Of a stretch of 64,000 nucleotides of DNA, positions 32,501-45,485 are shown in pieces. Source of the DNA: Botrytis cinerea B05.10. Taxonomy: Eukaryota; Ascomycota; Leotiomycetes; Helotiales; Sclerotiniaceae. The notes below the pieces were generated by a model. That model was not told the DNA's origin, did no database searches, and saw only the letters and a program-made list of their open reading frames with translations. The stretch lies in NCBI RefSeq assembly GCF_000143535.2, contig NC_037318.1, positions 620,001-684,000 on the forward strand. The letters run 5' to 3'. A program made the position numbers and the translations under genes. Each line of letters opens with the position of its first letter. Positions within the stretch are counted from its first letter, which is position 1.

Positions 32501-34050
32501 TCATCGTGTAAAGTTTCCGGCTCGTCCCAATCACCATCCTCTTCGAATTCAGGGCTCAGCAAAGACAGCCTTCTCGACAATGATCGCTTGCGCCGCATGG
32601 ATCCGTTATCGGGTTTCGAGAACTTGATTCCACTCATCCAGCCAATCTGAGACTGATTTAAGTCTTCTTGCTTCGCTGCCTTTTCCTTTCCTCGCATAGC
32701 AGGGGCACGGATTGCGATATGAGTACGGGAAGTGTGAGGCAAGGTCATCTTTTTCATCCCAACACTGAATGAACTTAACTTCAAACCAGAACTGCCAGGT
32801 CGAGGACCTGTAATTGTAGCGGTCTTCTTATCGCTTGCAGATGTTTCTGTAGTACGAAAGGTCTTGTAGGCTGCTCCTTTACGTGTGAGGTTGAGCTTTC
32901 CGTGCACCTTTGTCCCTTTCACATAGCCAACTCCCGCAAGTGTATCATGGTCCACATGTTGCATTTTCAATTGATTATCCTCGCCCCATGAAACTAATTG
33001 AAACTCTCTATTATCTTCTCCCTCGGTTGTGATGTTTCCACGACTCCTCCAGAGAAATTCTTTGACTTTTGAATTTCCATGCCCTGGAAAGGTAATGACT
33101 GCTTCTGTGATAGAGTCGGTAGAATTATCACCTGTGATACGCCGATCATAGAGATGAAGGTCCCCGGGTGTGTCTTGAGGCATGGCTAGAATTCCCCAAC
33201 CAAACGGTGTGTGTCGAGCTCTCCAGACAGGGAATCCGGTATGTATAGTGCGCTCTGGGACGTCGGATTCGTTCTCATAGTCCCAAAATTTAATTGTTCT
33301 ATCCAAAGAGCAAGTAACTAAGCTCGAGGCACGGGTACGATTCCAATCAACACCATATATTTTTGATTCATGTGCATTAATGGACCTTAATGGAACAGCG
33401 CCTTTCCTATCATCCCAGATCCGTAGCCATCGGTCATGAGATGAAGCTAAGATATGCGAGTCTTGACGGCTCCATTTGACCTGTGTTGCACCAGCAAACC
33501 AATCACAAAAGCTCAAAACAGGTTGCCGGGGTCTGCGCAGATCCCAACAATGTACATATCCATCAACAGCACATGTTGCCAGGATATCAGGATGATATGC
33601 CGAGAAGTTGATGTCGGTAATAGCTCTTGTGTGCCCATGGAGTGTATGTTCGATTGAGCCATGAGAAGCGTCCTCCTGCATATTCAAATTCCAGACAAGA
33701 GCTTTCTGATTGGCAGTGCTAACCACCCAATAGTCGCGAACTGCGAAAGGGCACCATTGAACGTCTGCCACAAGCCATGGTAGGCCATGTCGAAGATGTC
33801 GTGGGGGATTGAGAGGAGAATCAAGATCAATTATGTCTAAGCCATCGGTTCTGAGCAAAAGAGAAAAGTCTTAGCATATCACGAAATGCGATTGTTGAAG
33901 TACTCACGAGGCTAAAGCAACGTCTCGTCCGGAAGGGGATATAGTAGCGGATCCAACTTTTCGGTCTACATGTATAGATACATCTGCATCAAATGTAGTG
34001 CTATCAAAAGCCGACCTGATGGTCTTCCCCTTTCTCGACTCTTCCATCAT
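29551..34050 (-). CDS. WDR59/Mtc5 (Sea3)-like SEA/GATOR2 complex subunit
   Basis: Minus-strand exons 34050..33908 and 33850..29551 give 1480 aa. The 57-bp intron (GTGAGT...CTCAG) joins GRDVALAS to TDGLDIIDLDSP. The N-terminal beta-propeller of WD40 repeats (~50-330) includes GHTRAITDINFSAYHPDIL and NAHESKIYGVDWNRTRASSL. An RWD domain lies at ~495-610 (PKITFDGVDMDKRTVIVSMN). Ser-rich disordered segments follow. A C-terminal zinc-binding RING-type domain sits at ~1325-1385 (RCDRCKTVQRQLRCIICTEP...HQHCLIEY...CDCDCGD). Propeller-RWD-RING is the signature of WDR59/Mtc5, a regulator of TORC1 amino-acid signalling at the vacuole. The start has two adjacent ATGs; the first was used. It is divergent from ubc13. 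Confidence 0.9.
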
Positions 34051-34852
34051 CGCAGTCCTAAAGTTTTCGCATTCTCCAAATCAATACAATCACTTCGGAC
34101 GGGAATGTACAGGGCGAATATTTTGACGCTCGCAGTGTGTAAACTCAAAAAGGGCAATCTAATTGGGGTGTAGGCATTTTGCAATCCTTGAACGAACCTA
34201 ACCGCATACAGTTTTCGGCAAGAAGATCAAAACGGTAATATTTGACTATGACGATTAAAGGGCATGATGGTCTTTACGTTGATTCAATGGCAGAAGTGGA
34301 TGACGACAAGGCCATGAGCTCAAGAGTGTGATACCTGCCGAGTTCCTGGAGAGGTGAGACTGTCGCAAATAGTACTACACGCCAGGTGGTACTAGCGTCA
34401 ACCTTAAGCGGGAGTTGCCGTTCAAGCCTTTCTGTCAGCCTTGTGCATGGGCTGTGCTGTTGTAAGAGATTGAGAGGCACATCCAGATAGCATCAAATCT
34501 TTGAAAGAGTCTCTTATTTCTCTCCTTCTCTATCGTCTTAAACCCAGCAAACCAATATCACGGTGGCTGTTTTACTGCAAAGCATTCGCACAGCCATCAA
34601 CAGTCCGTTCAACTTTTCCCCCGCCCACATCTTTCGTTTCTGAGACGTCCAGAACGATTTCCCTTGATAAAGTACCCCACTACCCGATCTGAACGATACG
34701 GTACCTCTCAGGTTATCTTATCAACATCACGAGCACGAAAAAAACCCCCCTACCTTTATTGGCGTATGTTGAGCCTTGAACTCGATAACTGCCAAAAGAG
34801 TAATTCATCCAAGCACGAGTTCGACAGATAGTCAAGACAGAAACCTCTCAAC
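34051..34852. promoter_or_regulatory. Shared upstream region of the WDR59-like gene and ubc13
   Basis: An 802-bp head-to-head spacer with no supported gene. It should contain both promoters; no site is named with confidence. Confidence 0.5.
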
Positions 34853-35488
34853 ATGGCGGCATTACCAAAACGGATCATCAAGGAGACGGAGAGATTGATG
34901 CAAGAGCCGTATGTAAATCTTTCGGGCTGGATCGTGCATGCTGTAACTAATGATAACATACAGTGTTCCGGGCATCAGCGCAGTTCCCCATGAGGACAAT
35001 TTAAGATATTTTGACGTCTCGATACACGGTCCATCCTCTTCTCCATATGAAGGTTGATACACCACGGACAAATTTAGCACTTTCAGTAAGCTAATGTGAT
35101 TAACAGGCGGTATCTTTAAGCTAGAGTTGTTTTTACCAGATGACTATCCGATGACTCCTCCAAAGATTAGATTCCTTACAAAGATCTATCACCCAAATAT
35201 TGATAAGCTCGGCAGAATTTGTTTGGACGTTCTCAAAGGTATGTAACCTCATTTTTGTCCCATTTCGTGACTTTCCTCATTTGCAGTCCACTGACCCCGA
35301 CGACTTGTATAGGTAACTGGTCTCCTGCACTCCAGATTCGAACAATTCTCCTCTCGATCCAAGCTCTTCTCGGGGCCCCCAACCCGGACGATCCATTAGC
35401 TCCAGAAGTCGCAAAGAGATGGAAGGAGGACGAGCCGGCCGCAATTGAGACTGCTAGAGAATGGACAAAAACTCATGCTATGGCTTAG
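34853..35488 (+). CDS. ubc13: Ubiquitin-conjugating enzyme E2 Ubc13
   Basis: Exons 34853..34908, 34964..35052, 35107..35238 and 35313..35488 give 150 aa. E2 that builds Lys63-linked ubiquitin chains with an Mms2/Uev partner in error-free DNA damage tolerance. The catalytic cysteine is C87 in [20 protein letters not shown]. The HPN motif is at 77-79, and Met64 (DYPMTPPK), used for RING contact in Ubc13, is present. Length and start ([15 protein letters not shown]) match the family closely. All four exon joins restore the canonical sequence in frame. Confidence 0.97.
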
Positions 35489-37994
35489 ATCTGATCTATT
35501 CCCCTAGTAGTAGATGTTCATACACGAATTATGGTTAAATGAAACGATGCGAGAGGTCTTCAGTATGGAAAGGCACTATTGCTGTGCAAGATGGCGTGGA
35601 TACAGCGCTGAAACAATTAAGCGGATTTTGGTAGAGACGAATATCTCGAGGCATTGCGCAAGGTCTTTTTGTGATTCTATTAGCATAGCTGAGCCCAATT
35701 CCAACCAACGAAGTTTTGCTTTTTTTCAATGCCAAGAGCCTCTATCGTTCATTCTTTTCTAGGGCTCAATATTGGATCTGATATTCGAGATATAGAATAT
35801 GGAAGTTCAACTAAGTAATTCCATGTTTGGGATTCAATCTCTGTTCCGAGAAATTCCCCAGTGGGAAAGGAGGACATTAAACCACGAAAAACATATGATT
35901 GATTCAAGATATTGCCAATCTGTCTCCTCTGATTAGTATCAGCTTCTAAATACCTGACAAGGCATTAATCATTTTTTATTCAGAATTAATGCTAAAATTA
36001 CATTCGGTCGAAATCTATGATGTAAATTGGCACCATCCAAAGCAGCAGGTTTTTATCCAATCGACTTACGTGACCAACACTCAGCCTTGAATACAAGTTC
36101 TCGTTTCCTTTCATGGCCAGACAGCAAAACATCCGCCGCTAAGCTTATATGTTTCGAGGCGACTGATAGGCTTGCTGGCAAAAGTTAGATTCATTCAAGC
36201 TTTCGACCAACCATTCAATACCTCGGTGCCCGAGGTTTGACTATAGCACTAACTTGCGGCTTATGGTCGCCAAAAACAACTCGGGACAAGAAAATGATAA
36301 AATATTTGGGTAGAGTGACACTTTTTGCAATGCAAGTCATTTAGGCTAACACGTAAAACCTCTCACATTACTTTCAACATGTACCTACCTATCGGCGGCC
36401 ACCATGTGCAGGCACCAAACTCTCAACCCCTCGGAGAATCTATCAAGTATGCAGTACTTGGAAGGGAGACTTGGAACTCTATCATCGAAAGATCTTAGGG
36501 GTACTGAGACTGGTCAGGAGTGCAAAAGCACGCATCACGCTGGATGGGTATTGCATACGTTCTTCAAATACTGTACTGTACGATTGACGCGAAATAACCA
36601 TTTACACACATAAGCATAGCCGAAACCCCATTGACAAAGTTGACAGACAACACAAGAACTATTTCGAGCAAAACAGCATCGTATCCATTTGGCCAAATTC
36701 GGAATTCGGACGTTTTCTATTTTCCCCAGGTTCCCCATCTTCGATAAACGATTAACCTGGCACCCAAGACTTTAGTGTGTTATCTCCAGCCCACTTTAGG
36801 CTTTCATGTAACATGCCAGTCTTTACCCCGCGAAATCCCACATTTTCGACCGAGGAGTTTTCAAGAAACGGCTGATAATCCGTTGCATCATTGAATCTTC
36901 CTATTTTTGGATCCATTTTTCGATAGCCGATTGGCATTCTTGTGTCTTCGAGCACTTGTAATTCGGTCGAAAATTGGAAGGACAGAAGCACATTTTCAGA
37001 CGACCACTAGCTTGTAGGCCACGGTCAGAAGACTTGGCAACAATTCCATTTCAAAATACATCTCTTTCGTATCGCAATGTTCTGCCAAGTTTGTATCGAA
37101 GCCTTTTCGAGACCCTTCTCCGGGATGTAACTCCTCCAACTTCAATACCCCAGATCAATTGATGACGATGCGTGCTTGCAGGGAATTCATTGGTGCATAG
37201 CTTCTTCACTCCCCATGTCAGACAGCAAGGGCCCCTCATCAACCCATGGACCACCAATCCCACGAATCTTATTCCATACATTATTGCAGAAATCTAGCCC
37301 AACAATCTGGACAATCCAAACTCGCAGTATGTAGGTAGCGTCTGATTTGGAACGATAGGCACAGGAACTCAAAAATATCCTTGCGGTGTACAACCTTCGT
37401 TGTTAGTGTTCCTGTGGACCCGTTTATGATGCTGGGAACGAGTTTAATTCCACCTGTGATGATCAACTTGGGGATTGGTTCGTTCGATCACCATGAGAAA
37501 TGGCCGCTAGGGAGGCCAAGAGAGAATTCTCTCCTCTTCATTTTCGAATGGAATGCATTTTATAAATTACTGGCCCAGAATTTATGGAAGCTTGAAAAAT
37601 TATGCCTCGGTGGATTGCTAAAGGGGAAAGGTCTCAATTCAGATCGCTCGACTAAGGTCGATAGTACAAACCATCAAATGCGCCAATAAATGTACCGGTC
37701 AAATGAGGATCTTCTCGAGATTGGGGAAAACGCCACTGAGCTAGCTTGGAAAACCACATTCGACAAGGATATTATGGGATAGTGGTCATGCACCTAACAA
37801 AGTATCTGAATGCGTTCTTGAGATATATGGAGATTAGCATGGCCCCTAGGGATAAGAAGGTAAAGATGCCCATAGTTTTGCTTCTCATTGTTCGAGACTT
37901 TTTCAATCTGGTTCACTACATAAATCTTTCCTTCTCACTATAGGATCGTAAAACCAGTCTCAACATCTCTCTTCTTTGTTTTCATCCATAGAAT
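35489..37994. other. Gene-poor stretch upstream of the MFS gene
   Basis: 2.5 kb with no frame I can tie to a family. Minus-strand frames at 36750-37470 are moderately long, but I see no domain; they could be decayed sequence. The distal part holds the MFS promoter. Confidence 0.5.
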
Positions 37995-40073
37995 ATGGCT
38001 CAAGAAGATTCTCCTCCGAATCGCTCGGACAATTCAATGTCAGACTCGCTCGATAAAGACATTGGTCCTCCGGGGGCCAGTACAGCAGACCACGTGGAAG
38101 TTGTTCGTACTGTTTCTAGAGTCCCAGGAAATTCGCATTACTACGAGAAAGATGGTGTGCGAACATACGGGGATGGCGAAGACCATGATCATGAACCACG
38201 GGTAGGCATACAGAAGATCTGTTCCAAGATTTGTGGCTAAACATTGCTCCATAGATGACCATGAACCGAATGATGTCTTTAGTTGCAATGGCTTTTTTAT
38301 GGACAGGTTCCCAGATACCAGTATATCTTTTCGGCAAGTCATCATGTTACATCAAAAACGGTTTCGATCTAATAGTATTTAGGTGGTATTCCGCCATATA
38401 TCTACGGCGATTTGGGGGGTGCAGACAGGTGGACTTGGTTCGTGTTGTCTAATTTACTCGCTTTGGCAGCGGTTTGTCCGTTTGTAGGAGCTTTGTCAGA
38501 TTTATTTGGCAGAAGGTACATTGCCATCTTTGGCGCTGGTCTGATTGTCATTGGAATGATTGTCTGTTCCACAGCACACTCAATGAACATTTTCATTGGT
38601 AGGTCTCGTTCTACATATTACACGACAATATACTAAGCATTGCAGGTGGCATGGCTATTGCAGGCGCTGGCGCTGGCATAAACGAATTAACAGCACTTGC
38701 TGCAACCTCTGAACTTGCACCAACAGCAAAGCGTGGAAAATATGTCGCCGTTCTAATCTTCACTATTCTACCATTTACCCCATCTGTACTCTGGGCTCAG
38801 TTGATTGCATCCAATTCAAGCTGGAGATACGTTGGATTGTTCTGTGGCCTCTGGGCATTTATGGGGCTTGTTATAACCGCGATATTTTACTTTCCACCTC
38901 CCAGAGTTAATTCTGACGGCCTCTCACGCAAAGAGATTATTTCTCAAATCGACTTCGTTGGCGGGTTCCTCTCAATTGTTGGTTTACTTCTTTTCGTCGC
39001 TGGTCTTCTGTGGGGTGGATACCAGGTAAGCACTTCTATCTTAGAACCTCTGCAAAATAGGAAAAAGCTCATGAACGAAATCCAGTATCCTTGGGCATCT
39101 GCACATGTACTTGTTCCACTCATCTTAGGTGTTGCATTCATAGTCGCCTTTTGTTTCTGGGAAGTCTATGGCGCTAAAAATCCCATGTTTCCTGCTCGAC
39201 TTCGAAAAGAACCGCGCATCTTAGCTCTCACCCTCGTCATCACCTTCATCTCTGGTGCAAATTTCTTCTCTGTTCTTCTTTTCTGGCCCACACAAGCTTT
39301 CAATGTCTACGGACATGATCCGATTGGTGTCGGAATCCGAGGTCTTCCTGTTGGTTTCTCCATTCTCGTCGGAGCATGCGTTGTTCTTTGGCTCTTGTCT
39401 GTTTTCCGCGGAGGAAACCGTATGCTCATGATTATCTCATCTTGCATGATGACCGCAGGATGCGGTGCCCTTGCCGCTGCTAACCTCAATAATATCAACG
39501 CGGTATACGGTATTCTCGTCGTAGCTGGCCTTGGAATCGGCGGTATCGTAGGTACGTATTCGGCTTTCACACTGACTTTCCTCTCAAACTTTTTCAGCGC
39601 GTGATTATTGACTCTCCAATTTGAATGCAGTTCCCGCCTCAATTATCACCACTATCATTTGTCCCGACGATTTGATTGCCACAATCGCAGCACTCACACT
39701 CGCTATTCGTGTAGTTGGTGGAGCAATCGGTTACACTACCTATTATAACGTCTTTCTCTCCAAATTCATTCCCGAGCTTTCCGTCAAAATTGCTCTCGCT
39801 TGCTACAAGAATGATATTTTTGATATGGAAATCATCGGCCATATTGCAGAATTGACCGGCGCAAGTCTTCTAGACGAAATTTTGCCGCTAGTGGGTAACA
39901 ATGTTACTATCTGGAACGAAGTCGTACTTGCAGGTCAAGAAGCTTATGCTACTGCATACCCGTGGGTGTATTATGTCAGTATTGCTTTTGGAGCTGTTTC
40001 AATTATTGCAAGTATTGGGTTGGGTGACATCAGTAAATACATGGATGATCATGTAGCAGTTGTCATGCATTAA
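37995..40073 (+). CDS. MFS transporter, TRI12/siderophore-type (DHA14-like)
   Basis: Exons 37995..38201, 38255..38333, 38383..38598, 38646..39025, 39086..39551 and 39631..40073 give 596 aa. A hydrophilic N-tail precedes about 14 membrane segments. The loop after TM2 reads GALSDLFGRRYIAIFG, the MFS D-x-x-G-R-R motif. Family signatures are YLFGGIPPYIYGDLGG and GGMAIAGAGAGINELTALAA. The second intron begins GCAAGT, a GC-AG intron needed for the YLFGGIPP join. The fourth intron (60 bp) has no stop and keeps frame. The TRI12 family exports trichothecenes and other metabolites; the substrate here cannot be read and no biosynthetic cluster surrounds it apart from the distant P450 relic. Confidence 0.88.
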
Positions 40074-41861
40074 TTTTCTCATTGATGTATTATGAGAGGC
40101 ATATCCGGTTGATCAAGTGAGCGCTGGTACAAGAATTGAGTAGAGGGGGAAAATTAGGGTGCAGATGAGGTTTCAAGGGCCTATTTGTAAATAGCAATCA
40201 GCGCTGTCGCAGCGTTCATATCATGACTTTACGGAATCGGTTAAATTAAATATTTAATTCTGAACTACAAATCTCGAGAACTTTCTTTTCTTTTCCTACC
40301 AAGCGAGTACATCATGCATAGATCTCAACGCGATTGGTTTATAACCCATCATTTTCATCTCGCCACCCTCTACACCTTCATCATCCTTCAATAACCCTAC
40401 TATTTTGCAATTACCTAGATGGGTATAGAATTAAAAAATAAAATAAAACTGTCACGTGCATCTTAAGTGTTAGTCTCCCACACACCAACTCCACTTCACA
40501 CCTAATTATCGATTCCTTTTCAACATTCCAAGAGAAAATTATCTTAGATGATACATTCATGAGGCAACACGATTCACCATTCCTTTCGTACTTCTCAAAA
40601 TGCACCATGAGCGCAATTGCGATGTTAGCGCCGAGTTGTTGGAAACTTCATGTTTAGGTAGAAGTTGTAGGTACATAGGCAGACATTGAGAGCTGAACGG
40701 CGAGAAAGTTGGTTGGAGACTTGGAGTGGAGTTTAGTGTGTGAGGAGTAATGATGTTCTGATGGTTTGATATTTGAAACTTGAGAGGTGAGGAGATCTGT
40801 TTGTTTTGGGCTGGGTTGGTTATGTGGAGTCATGTCGTAGAGTGATAAGTGGTTGTAGCCTTGGGATGGATGTGGAGGTAGGCCTGGGCCTGGATATTGA
40901 ATGTCGATTTGAGTTGGAATTTTAATTTGTGTCGGTTAGTTTGAAGTTTTGTGTAAAATGGGAGATGGAAGATTTCCTATAGTGTATTTTGGGGGGGGGG
41001 GGTGGTAAGTCGTTGAATCGGTGGGAGTTGTTTTTGGTATAAAAAAAATTAAAAAAGACAATTCCTTTCTTTTTGCTCTCCAGAAAAACAGATCCTCGAA
41101 AATAACTTCCTGGGAAGTTGCATTTGCTTGATTTTGTATAGATGTTAAATTATATTTTTGTTTAATTAATTTGATTAACTGAGAAAGTCTCTTGCAGATT
41201 GTCAAATCAGGATCTTCAGCACTACGTAGAGGAATTCAAAAGTTTTTGGTTATTTAAGGTTAATAATTGAAGTATACTTCTTTGGGGATGATTCTAATTT
41301 GATACCAAGATATTAATATATTATAAATTTTCCGCTTGAGGAAAAGAATGTAGGATGTATTTATGCAAAACCACATATATATCTGCAGGTCTTGGAGCTC
41401 TCATATTCTCTCCCTACAACAAGACAGCCAAATGATTATTTACATGGTCCGCATTTGCGACATGCAACAAAAAAGCATGTTAGGCACACTCAAGTTGTAT
41501 GTTTGTACTATCAACTTTGTGGGGCCCCGCGGCGTCGAATCCTGGGTGCGGCTGTGTTCTTTGGCGCCGAGTGAGTCCAACGAGAAAAAGAAAAGAAAAG
41601 AGAAAAGAAGAAAAGAAGAAAAGAAAGAAGCCTAAATAGACCCTGTCTGTAAATGAGATCTGCAACAAAACATAAATTATGTTTGGGTATCACGAGGTGG
41701 GTACTGTAAAGACAAACTATGATTTAAGGTATATTCTGTAGACGTTATGTAGGATCCCTTGGCTTGTCTATTTCAGCCGATTGCGTGAAGTCTATCGTTC
41801 TCTCTCGATTCCCATCTCTCAACGTCTTTTTACTCTCCCGTGTTAATTGCTGTGTGCTACA
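40074..41861. other. Intergenic, no gene seen
   Basis: 1.8 kb, AT-rich, with a run of 12 G at 40991-41002 and a purine-rich block near 41580-41630. It is the convergent spacer between the MFS gene and the minus-strand gene ending at 41862. Confidence 0.6.
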
Positions 41862-43726
41862 TCAACGTCCCCCAATTTGTTCGACGTAGTACTTGTACTT
41901 AACAACCTCATACCTCGCAAACTCGCCACTCTTCATCCTTACCCCTAGCATCACTTTCCTGAATCGATCAGATTCAATCGCAACCCCACCTACATGTCCA
42001 TTGATATGAGAGCCTCGTATAGATTTCGAATCTCTGTAAGACTCTAATTGTTCCCTGCTGAAGCACCTCAATTCTTCATTCAACAGTTCAGCCGATAGAT
42101 CAGAACCCTTTCCGTGATTGTCATTGATTCCATCTAGAACGAGCAGAAACTTCATTCCTAACTCCTTATGCTCGAATCCCCTATGGGCCATAGGATTGAA
42201 GAATTGGTGATTGGTAGACTTCTGATGGGCTTGGAAATAATCCCACATGTGGGGAAATGAGAGGATGCATTTGACTTTAACCCAACCGGCACATAAATTT
42301 GCCTCTTCGGGAGAAGTTATATGTGAGGCTTTAAACCATGATGCTGTGTGTTCCCCTGGCTTTTGGAACGTATATATGGGCTTAGTTTTTCCGATGGGAT
42401 CATCTACGCCTGTCGTGAGAAAGTGGAAGTTCTCGGCATCTTTTGATTCTTCCGTAATATAAATGGAGAGTGAGGATGCTTGTGGAGTAACTTCTAGGCA
42501 GAATTTGCGGAAACAGATCTTTTTGATAGGTGCCCTGTCGAGAGCATCCCGAGCAGTTACCGGGACACTTTGTCTTTTCGAATCGAGTGGCTGAAATAGA
42601 GGCCTTGGTATGGCTGAAGGCTTGGAGGAATCGGTCCAGAGATAGGCCTAGAACATGATTAGTATGGATGAAAGCAAAGTCAATAAGCTCTCATTAAAAG
42701 TATATGACTTACACAAGTTGGAATCTGAGAGATTTTGATAAACAACCGGTAAAAACACGTCGTGTTATAACCTAGGTCTGAAATCAATCTTGATGTTGTA
42801 TGAGCTTTGTCCTTAGGCGGTACCCCAATCTGAGGGTTTACTATTTGCATCCACTTAAACTGAATGGATGTTATACTTTCGCCGGTCCTAACAAAAGACA
42901 TTAACTTTGCCAATGCACCATTGTACAATGAAGGTAGACATCCTTCAACTGCTAAAAATGAGTACTTAGCAATCAGAGTCTTTCGAGCTTCGGGTCTGAG
43001 ATCGTCTCGTACTTTGATAGCAATGGCAACGTTCTTTATCCACGCAATCCATGATTGATATAACTTTACATGAGGTAACGAATCGTTCATTAGCATTGCG
43101 TGTGTACGAGAGATTGTCTCCTCATCATTATCTGCTAGTATTCTCTCTAGAACTTCAGCGAGATGCTCCGATTCCGTTGGTCCGTGATAAGCTCGAACAT
43201 GGCCTAGAATACCAACGTCCATGTGGTCGTAAGTATCAAAACTTCCAGATTTGCGCGCGTAGTACGTTAACCATTGTTGAACAGTCTCGAGGTGACTCCG
43301 AAACTCTTCTCCGAGTGGGCGCCCCACAAATAACTTCCTCACATTGGCTACTGCTTGTCTGTAATATTCCGGGACGATGTCTTCGCCTGGCCAGATGAAT
43401 GGCACGAGTGTTCCATCATCGGAAAGATAGCAAAGATTACCGAAATCTCTGATGAATATCTCGCATATTTCGCAAGACATCATTCGACGTTTATTGGGTA
43501 AGCCGCGGGAAAACATTTCGTAGACGATGTTCATCCCGAAATCCCTGCCTGCTGGATCCGACAGTCCAAGATCCGCATGGAATATGGGTCCCCCTCTATT
43601 TCTATCGTTTCGGCTGACGATCAGCTGCATTGCCGCTACTAGAGGTTGGATTGCGCGCTCATCTGCGCTCAGGTCGGAGACATGATATCCATCTGGGAGA
43701 TCTATGATCTCAAACTCTTCATCCAT
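41862..43726 (-). CDS. Uncharacterised fungal protein with paired-Cys motif
   Basis: Minus-strand exons 43726..42713 and 42647..41862 give 599 aa. The start MDEEFEIIDLPDGYHV was chosen over an in-frame upstream extension that lacks a good ATG context. The 65-bp intron (GTAAGT...TTCTAG) joins ISQIPTC to AYLWTDSSKP in phase 0. Near 75-130 it reads DFGMNIVYEMFSRGLPNKRR, then MSCEICEIFIRDFGNLCYLS and DDGTLVPFIW. This arrangement (C-x-x-C followed by FI.D(Y/F)GNL....DG...P..W) recurs in a family of uncharacterised fungal proteins that I recall but cannot name. No signal peptide or membrane segment is evident. Function unknown. Confidence 0.78.
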
Positions 43727-45485
43727 TTTGAAACTGTTTACTATTTGCACTGTTGTGTGTATCTTTGTTTGGAGATGACATATATGCCCTTTAATAGCTC
43801 TGATTCTTGAAAGAAGCCATGATACAGCCAGCAAAGGGTGTGCCGTAGAGAACTGCTCTACGGTTCTGTCGCACTTGGCGCAACAAGTTTCTTTCAATAT
43901 TGATATTTTAGCTCATTATGAATGCATGAAAATAGTATGAATACACTTGCATTCAGATATGAACAGGTTCTTGAGACTGCCACAATATAAACGTTCCCTT
44001 TCGCGGTCTCAAAGTTGGTCCTTCGCCCACACAAGCGAAGTATATCACACTCCGAATTGACCACACATACATCGTACAATATCATTTCGACTTGACATAT
44101 ATACAAATCTGTATAATATCATATATCCCTATTCGATTGGTATCAAGTTCCCTCGTATTGCGAGGCTTGCAAGGAGTAAGCAAACATAAAAATGACAGCA
44201 ATTCATGATCACGTGTCAGTAACGTGATCGGCTAGAGGATGTTTTCTCGGCATAACAATCTCGGCCACTTGCGAAATTGGTAACCCACAACTACTCTTTC
44301 GACTAACCGATATTTTATTGATGTGATGCTGTGTGGTAGATAGTCTCTTGAAATATACAGCCCCTTAAAAGCAGAAGCCACTTACATGTGTAATCCCAGT
44401 ATTTTGGTGGAGTCGCGGAAGTGGGACGGAAAACACCCTAAATGAAATTTGTGATATCTCCTGCATTTATTATTGTTATTATTGCACCATTTATATATAT
44501 AGTTTCGTTTATGCTTAAGGTTAAAGTTAAGGGCAATAACAATGTGTTCTCGCACGAGAAAATCGAATCCACCCGGGGACCTCGGGGTCTTCCAATGTTG
44601 GGGCACTGCGAAGAGGCCAAGAAATTTCAAGACGATCTTTTTTAACAGTTGAAATAAGCTTACAATGTTAGCAGATGTGGCAAATGTGCCACAATTAGGT
44701 AACTTACCAATCTGAGAAATGAGGGTGATTGAATGCAGCTAAATAGATCCAAATGGATGAATGAAGTGCTCTGGGACTCTTGAGTTGACAATTCCGTCCT
44801 GTCGGTACAGGGGTTTTGACCAGATACGGCGTCAAACGTTCTTCGTTGAAAGCTTGAAGCATGGCAAGCAAGCATTCCCGGCGCTTAAAATTGTGAATTA
44901 CGCTCAGTTGACCCAAGGATCTGTGATTCCCCACACCCACTTTACCGGATGCAGCGGGTGATGACTTGAAACCACCACGGCTCAGATTTGAAGTCATCCC
45001 ACTGTTGAAGTTTGAGCAATTAGCACACCTCATTCTCCAGCAGGCGAGATTAATTTGGCATGGCTAAATCATTCAGTGGCTTCGATTATCGGTGCCACGC
45101 CCGAATTGTTGATTTCCCTTTTACAAGAACACAGAGCCGAGTTCCCATCACTATTATGATCCTTATTGTATGCTCCTAGCCAAGACCTTTTCCTTGACCG
45201 AACCATAGAGTTTTTGGGGTCCGTAACAGTTCTTAGAATATTTCGTTTATTTTTACGAGTATCCTTGGAGAGGTCCACATATGATCCAAGCTGCTGAGAA
45301 GCGCTTGAATTGATCAACTATGTGGGTCGTTGATGGGGAACAGATATCAAGGATATCACGGTCGTTCGCCCTTCTCATCGTACTCTCGCTTCTGAGCTTT
45401 GTCGAGGGAACTCATTTTATGAATACCTCCCCTTCCCTTTTCTCCGGTAGTACCCATACTAAGTTTGAACTTACGTGATGACCTG
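43727..45485. other. Intergenic, no gene supported
   Basis: 1.76 kb. A 67-codon frame at 44442-44645 has a hydrophobic N-terminus and a GPRGLPMLGH string that recalls a P450 hinge, but nothing follows it. The rest shows no gene. Confidence 0.5.

Noticed and set aside
36752..37466. Minus-strand frames upstream of the MFS gene
   Set aside because: No domain, no good splice chain and short frames; could be decayed DNA but nothing supports a call.
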